Positions 35,585 to 44,470 of a stretch of 64,000 bases of DNA are shown in pieces (positions within the stretch are counted from its first letter, which is position 1; each line of letters begins with the position of its first letter). Source of the DNA: Nocardiopsis sp. NRRL B-16309. GTDB lineage: Bacteria; Actinomycetota; Actinomycetes; Streptosporangiales; Streptosporangiaceae. The stretch spans positions 127,598 to 191,597 of the forward strand of contig NZ_LGEC01000126.1 of the NCBI RefSeq assembly GCF_001279585.1, in the 5' to 3' direction. The notes below the pieces were generated by a model, which made no database searches, was not told the origin of the DNA, and saw nothing but the letters and a program-made list of their open reading frames with translations. The translations under genes were made by a program, and so were the position numbers.

Positions 35585-36007
35585 CTTCGGTCCCATGTAG
35601 GAACCGGCTCCGGGGAACCCGTCCTCGATCAACTGGACGAAACGCTCACTGAATCCGAGGTGGGGAAGGTCCCCCGTTTTCACGAATTCCACGCCTCGGA
35701 TCGGACGGGAATCGAGTCCTTCCGTTATCTCACCCAGAGATCCACCCAGGCGGCGAACTTCGAAGGTGATGTGTACGACGTGCAAATTCTTTTCCGGGAC
35801 GATGTGGTCACACAGGTACAACAGACGTCCCACCTCGACCTCGACGCCGGTCTCCTCGTGCATCTCGCGCACCAGAGCGTCGCCGAGCTGCTCGCCCTCC
35901 TCAACTCGCCCGCCGGGCAGGCTCCACCTGCGAGGGCCATCGGTGTCCTGGTCCAGAAGCAGTACTTTTCCGTCCTCCACGAGGAGGCCCGTCACTCGCG
36001 TATCCAT
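35567..36007 (-). CDS. Nudix hydrolase
   Basis: 146 residues with a complete Nudix box (GGRVEEGEQLGDALVREMHE followed by ETG), so a pyrophosphohydrolase of nucleoside-diphosphate-linked compounds. In pSAM2 a Nudix protein, Pif, gives immunity against redundant transfer; a similar role here is possible but unproven. It is divergent from the nucleotidyltransferase gene (29 bases between starts), and its end overlaps the sulfotransferase-like gene. Confidence 0.88.
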   Translation of the reverse strand: MDTRVTGLLVEDGKVLLLDQDTDGPRRWSLPGGRVEEGEQLGDALVREMHEETGVEVEVGRLLYLCDHIVPEKNLHVVHITFEVRRLGGSLGEITEGLDSRPIRGVEFVKTGDLPHLGFSERFVQLIEDGFPGAGSYMGPKSAIGL

Positions 36008-36036
36008 ACCCGCACTCTAGCGAACGGAATGGAACC

Positions 36037-36834
36037 ATGGAGCTGATCGAGAACCAAGGCCGAACAGAGGTGGTGATCGCTGCCGGTGGTCTGGGAACAC
36101 GGCGAGCAGAATGGTCTCGCTACCTCCCCAAGGAGTTCTACCCGGTGCAGGGAATTCCAGGAATAGTTCATGTCCTGGACGAGATCGCACAAATGGGGTG
36201 TGTGCGGGCCGCGATGGTCCACCATCCCTACTACGAGCACTTCATACATGCCTGGGCCAGCCGGGCTCTGGTCGATCCCCAGGGGTACGCCCGAGCAGCT
36301 GAACGGCCTCTTCCTCGTGGTCCACGCTGGCCTGACCTCGACCTGAGGTTCACGGCGCAGCAAGGTCCATACAGCGACATCACCTCAGTCCTCAACGCTG
36401 ACGCCATGCTCGACCATCCCCACGAGCTCTATGTCGCCTACGCCGACAACCTCTACCCCGAAGACGACCCGTTGTTGAGGCTGCGTGACACGGACGGAGG
36501 TACGTCGGTGATCGTGCGTCCGTACAACCGAACGGAGGCTCCGAGCCGCGGAGTGATCGTCTGCGACCGCGGGTTCATGGTGGACCTGGTGGAGAAGCCG
36601 GACGAGTGCACGGCACGTGACCTCGAACGCGAGCACGGTCCGGACTCGCTTGTGCTCTTGGAAGGACGGGCTCGTACCGACCGGTCGTTCCTCGACTTCC
36701 TGTGGTCGTACCGCCCCGGCCACGCCATGGAACCGAAACTATCCCTGGCCCTGTCGGTCTACGCGCGTACCCATCCGGTCCGCGTATGCCACATCAGCTC
36801 ACCAGTGACCGACCTCGGAGCCCCAGCGCCGTGA
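36037..36834 (+). CDS. Sugar-phosphate nucleotidyltransferase-like protein
   Basis: 265 residues. The N-terminal signature VVIAAGGLGTRRAEWSRYLP followed by KEFYPV matches GalU/RmlA-type nucleotidyltransferases (GxGTRxxP ... PKxxxPV), and YVAYADNLYPEDD resembles the metal-binding Asp segment. It should join a nucleotide to a sugar or polyol phosphate, or be a derived version. The neighbouring Nudix enzyme could hydrolyse the product. The next small gene overlaps its stop (GTGA). Confidence 0.75.
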   Translation: MELIENQGRTEVVIAAGGLGTRRAEWSRYLPKEFYPVQGIPGIVHVLDEIAQMGCVRAAMVHHPYYEHFIHAWASRALVDPQGYARAAERPLPRGPRWPDLDLRFTAQQGPYSDITSVLNADAMLDHPHELYVAYADNLYPEDDPLLRLRDTDGGTSVIVRPYNRTEAPSRGVIVCDRGFMVDLVEKPDECTARDLEREHGPDSLVLLEGRARTDRSFLDFLWSYRPGHAMEPKLSLALSVYARTHPVRVCHISSPVTDLGAPAP

Positions 36835-36986
36835 GAGCGTGGCCGAGTCCCGTGGTGCGTGTCTCGTGCTGGTACTGCCAAAGCCTCCATCGCCCCCCCG
36901 GAACGAAACAACGGACGCCATGGCTAGCAGTCGGGTTAGCCAAGGGCTGGTTCTTCGTCATCGACCCCATGGGCGCCTGGCTCTGA
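36831..36986 (+). CDS. Small coupled CxxC protein
   Basis: 51 residues, starting at a GTG that overlaps the previous stop. It contains SCWYCQSLHRPPGTK and ends GLAKGWFFVIDPMGAWL. One CxxC motif. No family recognised; the overlap and the ordered C-terminus make it a plausible gene. Confidence 0.5.
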   Translation: MRAWPSPVVRVSCWYCQSLHRPPGTKQRTPWLAVGLAKGWFFVIDPMGAWL

Positions 36987-38357
36987 GCGGACCAGTGCGG
37001 GCCGCTCTGTCCCACAAAGGCGGGCAGGGCATCGGAGCTGTATACGGGAAGTCGGCAACTCCGTGAAGCGGTGACGCAGGCGGGCTTGCCGACCCGTCCC
37101 ACCTGTGGCCGGGGCTTGCCGACGCGGTTTGCGGATTCTGTCGGCAAACCGCTGTGACCAGAACTGGTGTCCTTGCCGACGGGCGGTGGAACGCAGTGGT
37201 ACGAGGTCGGCCCATGGTGGTACGCGAGCACGGCCAGTCCGGTACACCCATGGACACGACCGCGCAGCAGTATGGTTCGACGGCCAGGCGCGGGGCGTTC
37301 TTCGAACGCCGGGCGTTCGCGGCCGTACAGGCATGGCCCGAGAGCCTGTTCAAGGCGTGCCACCTCTCGCGCGCACTGGTCCGTCTGGACCATGTCACCG
37401 GAGCGGCTCTGGACCGCTCTCGTCGGGGCCTTCTCCCGAGGTTGCCGAAGCCTGCGTCAGTCGGCCCCCGGGCGCAGGAGGACGTGAACGGTCACCTCGC
37501 TGCGCCCTGACCGAGTAGCCCTGCGGGCAGCAATGCCGTGGGGAGTAGACGCCAAGAAGTCAACGCCGTCAGCAGGGTTGACCTAAGGGTTCGAACAATG
37601 GTTGACCCCATGATTGACCGGGCGCTACATGTATCACTACATGAACGGGTTCGGCCTTTCCGAGACGGCCGGACGCGTAAAAGCCTGACGCAGCAGGAGA
37701 TGGAGCGTCGTCGGCAAACTCCGACATCTTCTCTCTTCCCTAGACAAGAGAGAAGCATCTTCCATCTTATGCCTCCTGTCTTCCTCTGCTCCGCCTGGAT
37801 CGTACCCTCCCTGTCTACCTGCGGTGCTTTCCAACGTTCCAGGCCACGGTGACCTACCTTCCGCCCGGTCCCCCACGACCGTGATGGCCCCTCCAGCCTC
37901 GCTGACTCTCACTCCCCTGCCTGAACTCCGCTCACCTGCTCGCCTATCCACCTTGAGCTGAGAACACCCGTACATGCTGCGTGCCTGAACCGGTGCCCGG
38001 CCGGGCCAGGAGGGCAGATGCATGGCTGGCGCGCCCGCCCCCGTGGGCCGCCAAGGCCCTCAGGCGAGCGCTGGGGCCTTGGAAGGGTCACCCCGGGGAA
38101 AAGGGTCGCATGGAGAAAGAAAACGCCTCAGGATTGACCTGGAAAGCGCTGGTCAGGATCTTCCTGAGCTCTTGGTGTCGCGGGTATCCCTTCCGGGCCT
38201 TGTGGTGATGCGAAACGGGGGAGTTCTCTCCCTCCCGGACAAACACGCCGCTCTCCCCAAGGGCTGGCTCGCGCAGTCGTGATGTGTCACATGCTTGCCT
38301 CCGACGGGCTTCCTCTTATGGCGCGATTTCTTTCCCCACACCGAGGAGGATGAGGGT
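36987..38357. other. Island segment without confident genes
   Basis: 1.37 kb. A weak candidate frame is 37154-37510 on the plus strand (possibly from ATG 37214; FFERRAFAAVQAWPESLFKA), with no family match. A 9 bp inverted repeat TTCTCTCTT/AAGAGAGAA lies at 37729-37754 with loop CCCTAGAC, and the direct repeat CTACATG occurs around 37625-37645. These could be remnants of a replication or transfer region; nothing firm can be said. Confidence 0.4.
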
Positions 38358-39290
38358 TTGCCGATCCGCACCATCGAGGCCAGCGCCCTGGCCCAACACG
38401 CCCAGGCGGTGCTTTACCAGCACCGCCTGGCCACCAGCCACCAACTGGCCAGCATGCTCACCCCGGACACCACCTCGCGCCGGTACATGCTCCACGTCCT
38501 GCACCAACTGCGAACACAAGGTCTGGCCGACCGGGTGGTGCCCCCGGGCCGCCGACCGTACCGCTGGTTCCTCACCCCCGCAGGGGCACACGCGGTGCAG
38601 GACACCGACCAGGTACCGGTGCGCCCCTACCGGATGAGCCCCGAACGCGCCGCGGGACCACTCGCCGAGCACATGCTGGCGGTGGTCGAGACGGGCCTGG
38701 CCTTCCTCGAACACGCCCGCCTCCTGGGCGACGACTTCGAACCCCTGTACTGGATCCCGGAGGTGGCCCACCGCTACACCAAGGCCAACGGCAGGTTCGC
38801 CGACACCCACGTGATCAGCGACGCCCTGCTGCACTACATCGTTGTCGAACCCCGCGGTGTTCGCAGGCAGATCCAGTTCCTGGTGGAGGTGGACCGCGCC
38901 ACCATGCCCGCACACCGGCTGGCGGCCAAACTGGTGGCCTACGCCCGCTACTTCGACCACCACCTCCTGCGCAAACGCAGGAGCGCGGCGGACGGGCCGG
39001 CACGCCCGGCGTGGCAGGAGCGCTACCCGCGTTTTCCCCGGGTGCTGGTGGTTCTGGACGGAGCCAACGAACGACGCCTGGCCAACCGTCGGATCGATCT
39101 GGAGGCCTATGTCCGGACTTCGCAGTATCTGATGGTGCCTCGGGCGGGGTTTGCGATCGGATGCGCGACGATGCCCGACCTAGTCGATCAGGGACCGCGG
39201 GCACGGATCTGGTCCAACCTGCTCAGCCCGTCGTGGGACCAGGAGCAATACACGGACTTCGCGTTGAAACCCACACCCATTGATCGCTAA
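38358..39290 (+). CDS. Replication-relaxation family protein
   Basis: 310 residues. An N-terminal winged-helix region (VLYQHRLATSHQLASML ... YMLHVLHQLRTQGLADRV) and the family core (HMLAVVETGLAFLEHA ... ISDALLHYIV ... FLVEVDRATMPAHRLAAKL) identify PF13814-type replication-relaxation proteins, found on actinomycete plasmids and integrative elements. TTG 38358 is preferred because GAGGAGGA lies seven bases upstream; an alternative TTG is at 38295. The only visible hint of conjugative or plasmid ancestry. Confidence 0.82.
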   Translation: MPIRTIEASALAQHAQAVLYQHRLATSHQLASMLTPDTTSRRYMLHVLHQLRTQGLADRVVPPGRRPYRWFLTPAGAHAVQDTDQVPVRPYRMSPERAAGPLAEHMLAVVETGLAFLEHARLLGDDFEPLYWIPEVAHRYTKANGRFADTHVISDALLHYIVVEPRGVRRQIQFLVEVDRATMPAHRLAAKLVAYARYFDHHLLRKRRSAADGPARPAWQERYPRFPRVLVVLDGANERRLANRRIDLEAYVRTSQYLMVPRAGFAIGCATMPDLVDQGPRARIWSNLLSPSWDQEQYTDFALKPTPIDR

Positions 39291-39331
39291 GAACATTTGA
39301 TTCTTTGCTTTGTGTTTTTGATTTTCTATTG

Positions 39332-41377
39332 TCAAATTGGGTGCGGGTGTAGTGTATTCGGATTCTCGCGCCCTCCTGGAATCCTAAAAATGACAACGAG
39401 GCACGGCTCTTTTTCCCCTGGGCGCAGGACAGATTCCACCCAGATGCTGTCGAATAAGTTGACGGCTCCTTCGGAAGCGACGGTTTTGTCGAGCGCGAGA
39501 AGAATGGCGAAGCCAGCGTTGGTGTTTTGGTATTCTGTGGCCTGGGAGACGTATTCACGCAGTGCAGTTTCGCTAGCGTTGTCTTCCTCTATCTTGCATT
39601 CTACGTTGAATTGCACGGCCCCAAATGAGGCGAGAATGTCGACTCTCCCTCCTGCCTTATCAATAACTTCTGAATTGACGACTCCAAAAAGCGCGGAAAA
39701 CTGCAACACTTCACGGTAGTGCTGGTGGAAGAGGGCTTCGTCTACTTTTTGCTTTTTTCCGTCTTTATCTCTACTGCGGAGATACTCGGTGTAGGATCCA
39801 CCCATTTTCCGGCCGATGTCATAGCACAAATATGAGAATCTTATCGTAGTTTCTACGAGGGCGGTGAACTCGTCAGCGATTCCAGGAATCCAGTCTCGAG
39901 ATTTTTCTAGTTCCCTGAGGATGCGTGCTCTAAGGCGCCCATACTTGGGATCAGATATATTGTTGAGGACATCATCGTGAGTGCGCAAACTAAGTTCTAG
40001 TCTGTCGAGGAGATGATCAGGGGTCTGGTCAACGAAAACAGCGAAATCGTCTTTGAGTTGATGTGCTAGCTGATGCCAGCGTCGCACTTTTCCCTGATCA
40101 TCCGCCTGCTGGCCACTTGGGCAACCGTTGGTCTTAGTACGATGGAGGAGAGCGGCGTGGAGTTGCTGAGCCGCTGGATCATCACGGATCTCCTCATCGT
40201 GAGTCAAAGCGTGCTGAAGAAATCGCTGCCGATGCTCGACCTGGAGGAAGGCGTCCTCGATAATAGGCGCTACTAAGGTTTCTGCGGCAGCAGCCGCAGT
40301 AGGACTCTTGAGCACGGTGACCGTGTTGTGCGCAGTGTACGCACGGAGCAGAGCGGTGAGAATACTTTGGCCACCGGCGTACCAGGGGTCATCTTGGTCA
40401 AGGTAGGCGGCAGCGCCGTCCAGCACGACCGTGAGTTCTGACCAGGCGATTACGTCGTTTTGGCGTGTCTTTGCCCAGGCCGGAGTATGGGTGCGATATC
40501 GCCAAGACCGGTATCGATGAAGAACTTCGCGCAGGGCGGATGCAGCAGTGCGGACGCGCGTTGGGGCATCAGGTGCGGAGAGGCCGAGTACAGCTTCGAT
40601 AGCGGTGTGATAGAGATGAGCATCCAAACGATCGGGGTCAAGAGTGATCAGTTCGGCAAGCCGATTCTGAGTCTTGCGGAGCTGTTCGACCATGGGAGCG
40701 TACTGGTTTTGTTCCAGAGCTTGGCGCAGATCTCCTAGGGCAAGCTCAAAAGCCGCATCACGACAGGTGTGGTCAAGCATCAGACAGCGTTCCAGGGCTC
40801 CACGGAGGCCAGCACCAGGGTGATGGGCGTCGAGTACACCAAGAAGGCGGGGTAGGCGGATGGCCATGGCCTCCGGAAGTGCGTCTAGGTCCTCGGTCGC
40901 TTCGTCCATGGTGCCTAAGAGGCGGGCAGCGCTGGTAATACCAGCTAAGGTGAGCTGGACCAAGCAGTCTGCGGCTTCCACCCCGATCAGTGCCACGGCA
41001 AGGTCGTCGTCGGCATCCAGGGCTTCTCGAAGTCTAGATAGTAGAGATCGAGTTAATGGATGGCCGAGCGCAGATGCCAAAGCGGGGTGGTGAGTGAGGG
41101 CATCGGTAGCGCTGGCAAAAGCAGCATGGTTGCTATTCTCTCGGATGCCGCTTAGGACACCTTCGTACAGCGGCTGGCACGATTCGTCGCCCAAGGCGTC
41201 GAGTTGATGTGCAGTCACCTGGATGAGGTGATGCAGGAAGGGACCTTGAGCGAGATGTTCCGAGGCGGAGATTACTGCGTCGATGCCTCCCAAGTCGTCC
41301 ACTGTCGGGCCAGCGCGCAACTGGGGGCGGGAGGCATGCGCAGCCCACTGCACTAGGCGCTCGTCAATCACGTGCAT
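39332..41377 (-). CDS. ABC-3C/Lamassu-like effector with PD-(D/E)XK nuclease
   Basis: 681 residues. The first about 560 are mostly alpha-helical, Leu/Ala/Asp-rich and without a domain I recognise. Near the C-terminus GGRVDILASFGAVQFNVECK (Asp at about 580, ExK at about 593-595) is a PD-(D/E)XK nuclease core, followed by a conserved-looking YVSQATEYQNTNAGFAILLA. Third gene of an operon with the middle component and the SMC-like ATPase (42-base gap upstream). In ABC-3C and Lamassu systems the third gene is the toxic effector, often a DNA nuclease released when the complex senses foreign DNA; that role is inferred. Codon use is less GC-rich than the chromosome. Confidence 0.78.
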   Translation of the reverse strand: MHVIDERLVQWAAHASRPQLRAGPTVDDLGGIDAVISASEHLAQGPFLHHLIQVTAHQLDALGDESCQPLYEGVLSGIRENSNHAAFASATDALTHHPALASALGHPLTRSLLSRLREALDADDDLAVALIGVEAADCLVQLTLAGITSAARLLGTMDEATEDLDALPEAMAIRLPRLLGVLDAHHPGAGLRGALERCLMLDHTCRDAAFELALGDLRQALEQNQYAPMVEQLRKTQNRLAELITLDPDRLDAHLYHTAIEAVLGLSAPDAPTRVRTAASALREVLHRYRSWRYRTHTPAWAKTRQNDVIAWSELTVVLDGAAAYLDQDDPWYAGGQSILTALLRAYTAHNTVTVLKSPTAAAAAETLVAPIIEDAFLQVEHRQRFLQHALTHDEEIRDDPAAQQLHAALLHRTKTNGCPSGQQADDQGKVRRWHQLAHQLKDDFAVFVDQTPDHLLDRLELSLRTHDDVLNNISDPKYGRLRARILRELEKSRDWIPGIADEFTALVETTIRFSYLCYDIGRKMGGSYTEYLRSRDKDGKKQKVDEALFHQHYREVLQFSALFGVVNSEVIDKAGGRVDILASFGAVQFNVECKIEEDNASETALREYVSQATEYQNTNAGFAILLALDKTVASEGAVNLFDSIWVESVLRPGEKEPCLVVIFRIPGGRENPNTLHPHPI

Positions 41378-41419
41378 GATGCCTTGCCTCCTGCCATCGC
41401 CGAAGCCCCATGCTTAGGC

Positions 41420-43507
41420 TCAGAAGAGCTGGAGCTTGTCTGGACCGGTCACGGTACGATTCTCAGGGAAAAACTCCCATACAGCGTCATCGATCGATGT
41501 GATTATGATCTGGATACCGAGGTCATTTGCCGCCGTCTCGTAGAGTGTCTTGATTGCTTGGCGCGCGTTTTCACGGGAGAGTTCCTCGGCTGTGGGCGCG
41601 TCGATTAGAAGTAGACCCGGATGAGACATGATCCCGCGTTTACGTCCGATCTTGATCATCCCGACAACGGCCGCGATACGCACCCTTAGACGGTCAGTTG
41701 GGCTGAACGATTTGAAAGGGTGTTTGGCGCCTGTCTTGCGAGCGTTCAAGTTCCCATTCAGGCGAAGGTCGACACTGGACAAATTAGCCACGCCCAAGGC
41801 GCGAGCGGTGCTGACGATCTCGCTGTTCAACTCGGAGAATAGGACGTTGCTGTGGTCGGAGACCACCTGTGACAACACCTCGTCGGCTGCATCGAGGACG
41901 GCATCACTGTCATCAGTGTCCTCTTCGATTTCAGGCTGGTTTGTTGTCGCTGTGACATAGTCACTGACCACGCCTGGTAGTCCCAGTGCATTGCCCATCG
42001 CGACTGCCAAAGCCCCGTGCAATTGATGGACTTCCTCCTTGGCAGATTCGAAGATGGAATACCAGGCGCTTGAACGTGCTGTGGCAAGTACTGTGTTTGC
42101 CTGGTCGTACGCGATGCTGCTGATGTCACGTTTATTAGCGGCTGCCTCGGCAGCTTGGCGAGCTGTGGTTTCTGCTGCACGGGAGGCTCGCACCCGCTCT
42201 TCCAAACGGCTGATCAGTGCAACTCGTGCATCTGGATCGTCCGGTACCTCTGGCAGGGGGTTCGCGCATACGGAGCACCGATGCTCCTTCTCTTCCGCGC
42301 TACGCCGGTTATCATCGATGGCATGGTCACAGCGTGGACAAGATTCTGGATCAAGTGCTCCTAGTAGTAACCGAGCTGCGCTGCTTTGCTGATTCTGGCG
42401 AAGTGTCCTTTCGTCTTTCAAACGTGATTTGCGTGCAAGGGCGTGATTTTCCTCGGCCTCCTGGAGGGTCGCCTGCTCATGGGCTAGCTTGTGCGAGACG
42501 ACGTCAACAGCGGAGAGCAGGTTCGCCAGGTCGGGCTGACCCGTTTCCAACGTTGAGACCCTTTCTTTCGCTGCCTCAAGAGCCTGGCGCAATGGTTCGA
42601 TCTGTTGTTCCCGGGCTTGGGCATCCTCTCGGGCTCGGCGCTGTGTGCGATTGTTCTCCTGGTTTTCTTTTTTGCGGACTGTCTTGATCTGATTCAGTTC
42701 GGACGCGTAGGGGACGTCGAGAAATAGTTGCATCAGCTTCACAGGAAGCTGATTGTATGCCGTCGGCCCCAGCAGAACAGTGGAGTTTCCTGAGTTCAGT
42801 GCTATGGCGTAGAAGTAGCTTGCCCAGCCGTGTACCTGCTCTGCACTGTCGCGGTTACCGTCGGCGTCCTTCGGAGCACCGGGCTCAGCCGCCCAGAGGG
42901 ACAAGGGCCTCAGCCCCAAACGATCGAGCATGAAGCGGTCGATAAGGTTCTTGACGCCGCCAGGCTCCGCCGCAGCCGCTATCCGTACGCCAGGTCCAGT
43001 TTCTTGTCGGCTATCGAGGGCAATGACGTGTTCGACAGTGTCGCCGCTGAGGAGACGACAGCTGGGGCGGCCTGGCTTTTCGAAGGTCAAGCGGATGGAA
43101 ACGGCCACGCCGGCGACTTCGATGTCCGCGCGTACGTAAGTGAACCAGCCCACCGTCTCCGGCCGACGGAAGTCATCGAAGCCGTCCCCGCGTAGAGCGT
43201 AGCTCAACGCCCAGAGAATGCTCGACTTTCCGGCGTTGTTCAAAGTGCTGGCGATAGCCCATGGTCCCGGACCCATTGTCATATCCACGGTGAAAGCACC
43301 GTCATTATCGTCCGTGCCGGTCTTGTTACCTTCGCAGTACAGCCGGTGAACGATCAGTTGCCGTCGTGCGGGCAGAGGACTAGTAAGGTGAATGCCACGA
43401 GCCGACAGAACGCCGCGGACTCTTTCAGCGTCCGCAGTCGCTACTCGAGCGGCGATCTCTTCGTACAGCTCATCGTCGGATGGTATTGGCAAGGCCTCAG
43501 AGCTCAC
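41420..43507 (-). CDS. SMC-like ABC ATPase of ABC-3C/Lamassu-like system
   Basis: 695 residues. Walker A-like NNAGKSS at 90-96, coiled coil about 275-380, a central zinc-binding tip with C390-x2-C393 and C411-x2-C414, returning coil 430-500, a signature-like FSPTDRLRVRIA (601-612) and Walker B LLLIDAP (632-638). The Walker B Asp is present, but the usual following Glu is Ala. The layout (head, coil, zinc tip, coil, head) matches Rad50/LmuB-type sensors. GTG start overlaps the upstream stop (GTGA). Likely detects DNA ends or foreign DNA and controls the effector. Confidence 0.85.
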   Translation of the reverse strand: MSSEALPIPSDDELYEEIAARVATADAERVRGVLSARGIHLTSPLPARRQLIVHRLYCEGNKTGTDDNDGAFTVDMTMGPGPWAIASTLNNAGKSSILWALSYALRGDGFDDFRRPETVGWFTYVRADIEVAGVAVSIRLTFEKPGRPSCRLLSGDTVEHVIALDSRQETGPGVRIAAAAEPGGVKNLIDRFMLDRLGLRPLSLWAAEPGAPKDADGNRDSAEQVHGWASYFYAIALNSGNSTVLLGPTAYNQLPVKLMQLFLDVPYASELNQIKTVRKKENQENNRTQRRAREDAQAREQQIEPLRQALEAAKERVSTLETGQPDLANLLSAVDVVSHKLAHEQATLQEAEENHALARKSRLKDERTLRQNQQSSAARLLLGALDPESCPRCDHAIDDNRRSAEEKEHRCSVCANPLPEVPDDPDARVALISRLEERVRASRAAETTARQAAEAAANKRDISSIAYDQANTVLATARSSAWYSIFESAKEEVHQLHGALAVAMGNALGLPGVVSDYVTATTNQPEIEEDTDDSDAVLDAADEVLSQVVSDHSNVLFSELNSEIVSTARALGVANLSSVDLRLNGNLNARKTGAKHPFKSFSPTDRLRVRIAAVVGMIKIGRKRGIMSHPGLLLIDAPTAEELSRENARQAIKTLYETAANDLGIQIIITSIDDAVWEFFPENRTVTGPDKLQLF

Positions 43508-44211
43508 GCGACGTCCTCCTCTGCTTCAGCCCGCAGCCGAGCTAGACGTGCGCGGGCGTGGTTGGCTATCGATGGGATGGGCTCGTTTAGTGGTGTCTGG
43601 GCATAGTCACGCTGCAGGTACTGCCTTTTACGCAGAGCCAGGACGGTGTGCCCGGTGGCCTCGGCCAGCGCCTGGACGAGGTGCGCACGCTCCGTGTACC
43701 AAGCCAGGACCGGGAATTGCTTCGTGGCCTGGTCTGCAACCGCGCGCCCCTTGGCCGTGAGGTAGTAATTGTCCTGGAGCACCCGATTCGCGGTGCGTCT
43801 GGGTACGACCAGTACCAGTCGTGGAGCTGCCAGGATGCTCATTGCCTGGTCGATGTATTCAAACGCCCCGAACAAGTAGCGCAGCATGGGGATGGAGCAG
43901 ATCTCCGGCTCATCCGAATCCAAGATGCTGGATGCCAGCTCGAGGTTGATGGGCTCCTCCTCACGCTCATAGTCGTTGAGGAGCTCATGGGCCAGGTAGT
44001 CCGGGTTGCGCAGCCAGAAGTCCAGCTTCTGCAGGCGTCCCTCTGCGCGCAGTACGGCAACAGCGTCTCGCGGTGCGTTCAGTTTCTCTGGTTCGTTCAG
44101 AGGTCCGGACACTGCCGCGATCAGCAACAGGAGCCGGATCGCGTCAGAGAAGCGATCTCCGTCGTCATCATCCACTCGTTCAGCATAATGGTCTATCGCT
44201 TGGTTACTCAA
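43504..44211 (-). CDS. ABC-3C middle component (LmuC-like)
   Basis: 235 residues, first gene of the operon. The N-terminal RLLLLIAAVSG ... GRLQKLDFWLRNPDYLAHEL and the later IPMLRYLFGAFEYIDQAMSI, then YYLTAKGRAVAD, match the pattern of ABC-three-component middle proteins (LDFLLRYP-like and M-RYxFGxxxxR-like segments followed by a winged helix). It should bridge the ATPase and effector. The end overlaps the ATPase start by four bases. Upstream is a 259-base AT-rich gap before int that probably holds the promoter. Confidence 0.78.
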   Translation of the reverse strand: MSNQAIDHYAERVDDDDGDRFSDAIRLLLLIAAVSGPLNEPEKLNAPRDAVAVLRAEGRLQKLDFWLRNPDYLAHELLNDYEREEEPINLELASSILDSDEPEICSIPMLRYLFGAFEYIDQAMSILAAPRLVLVVPRRTANRVLQDNYYLTAKGRAVADQATKQFPVLAWYTERAHLVQALAEATGHTVLALRKRQYLQRDYAQTPLNEPIPSIANHARARLARLRAEAEEDVA

Positions 44212-44470
44212 TACCCTTGCATCGGATACTTGCAGCCAGGGGGCGATCCGGGGTGGCTGGGTGGTCCGTGCTTGCTGAAGAGCCTTGATCTAGACGTATA
44301 GGTTCGCTCATTTGGAGTTCAGTGTATCGATAAGCTCAGATTGCATTAACCTGCAAGTCTCACTGGATGCTCGGGCGGAAAAGTGGTTCGAGTTTAATGT
44401 TTTTATGGCGCGAAGTGGATCTTTCTGTTTTTCGTTTCAGGGATTGATTGGTTTCTTTTGGTTCTCTGTT

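Noticed and set aside
36037..36834. Assignment of a specific galU or rmlA symbol
   Set aside because: Only the N-terminal signature and one metal-site segment are recognisable and the protein sits in a mobile element, so substrate and gene name cannot be fixed.
36794..37393. 199-codon minus-strand frame opposite the small CxxC gene
   Set aside because: No family features, no ribosome site, and it overlaps a better coupled plus-strand gene end.
43648..44301. Plus-strand frame of 217 codons opposite the ABC-3C middle component
   Set aside because: Antisense to a gene with recognisable conserved segments and an overlap-coupled start/stop; no independent support.
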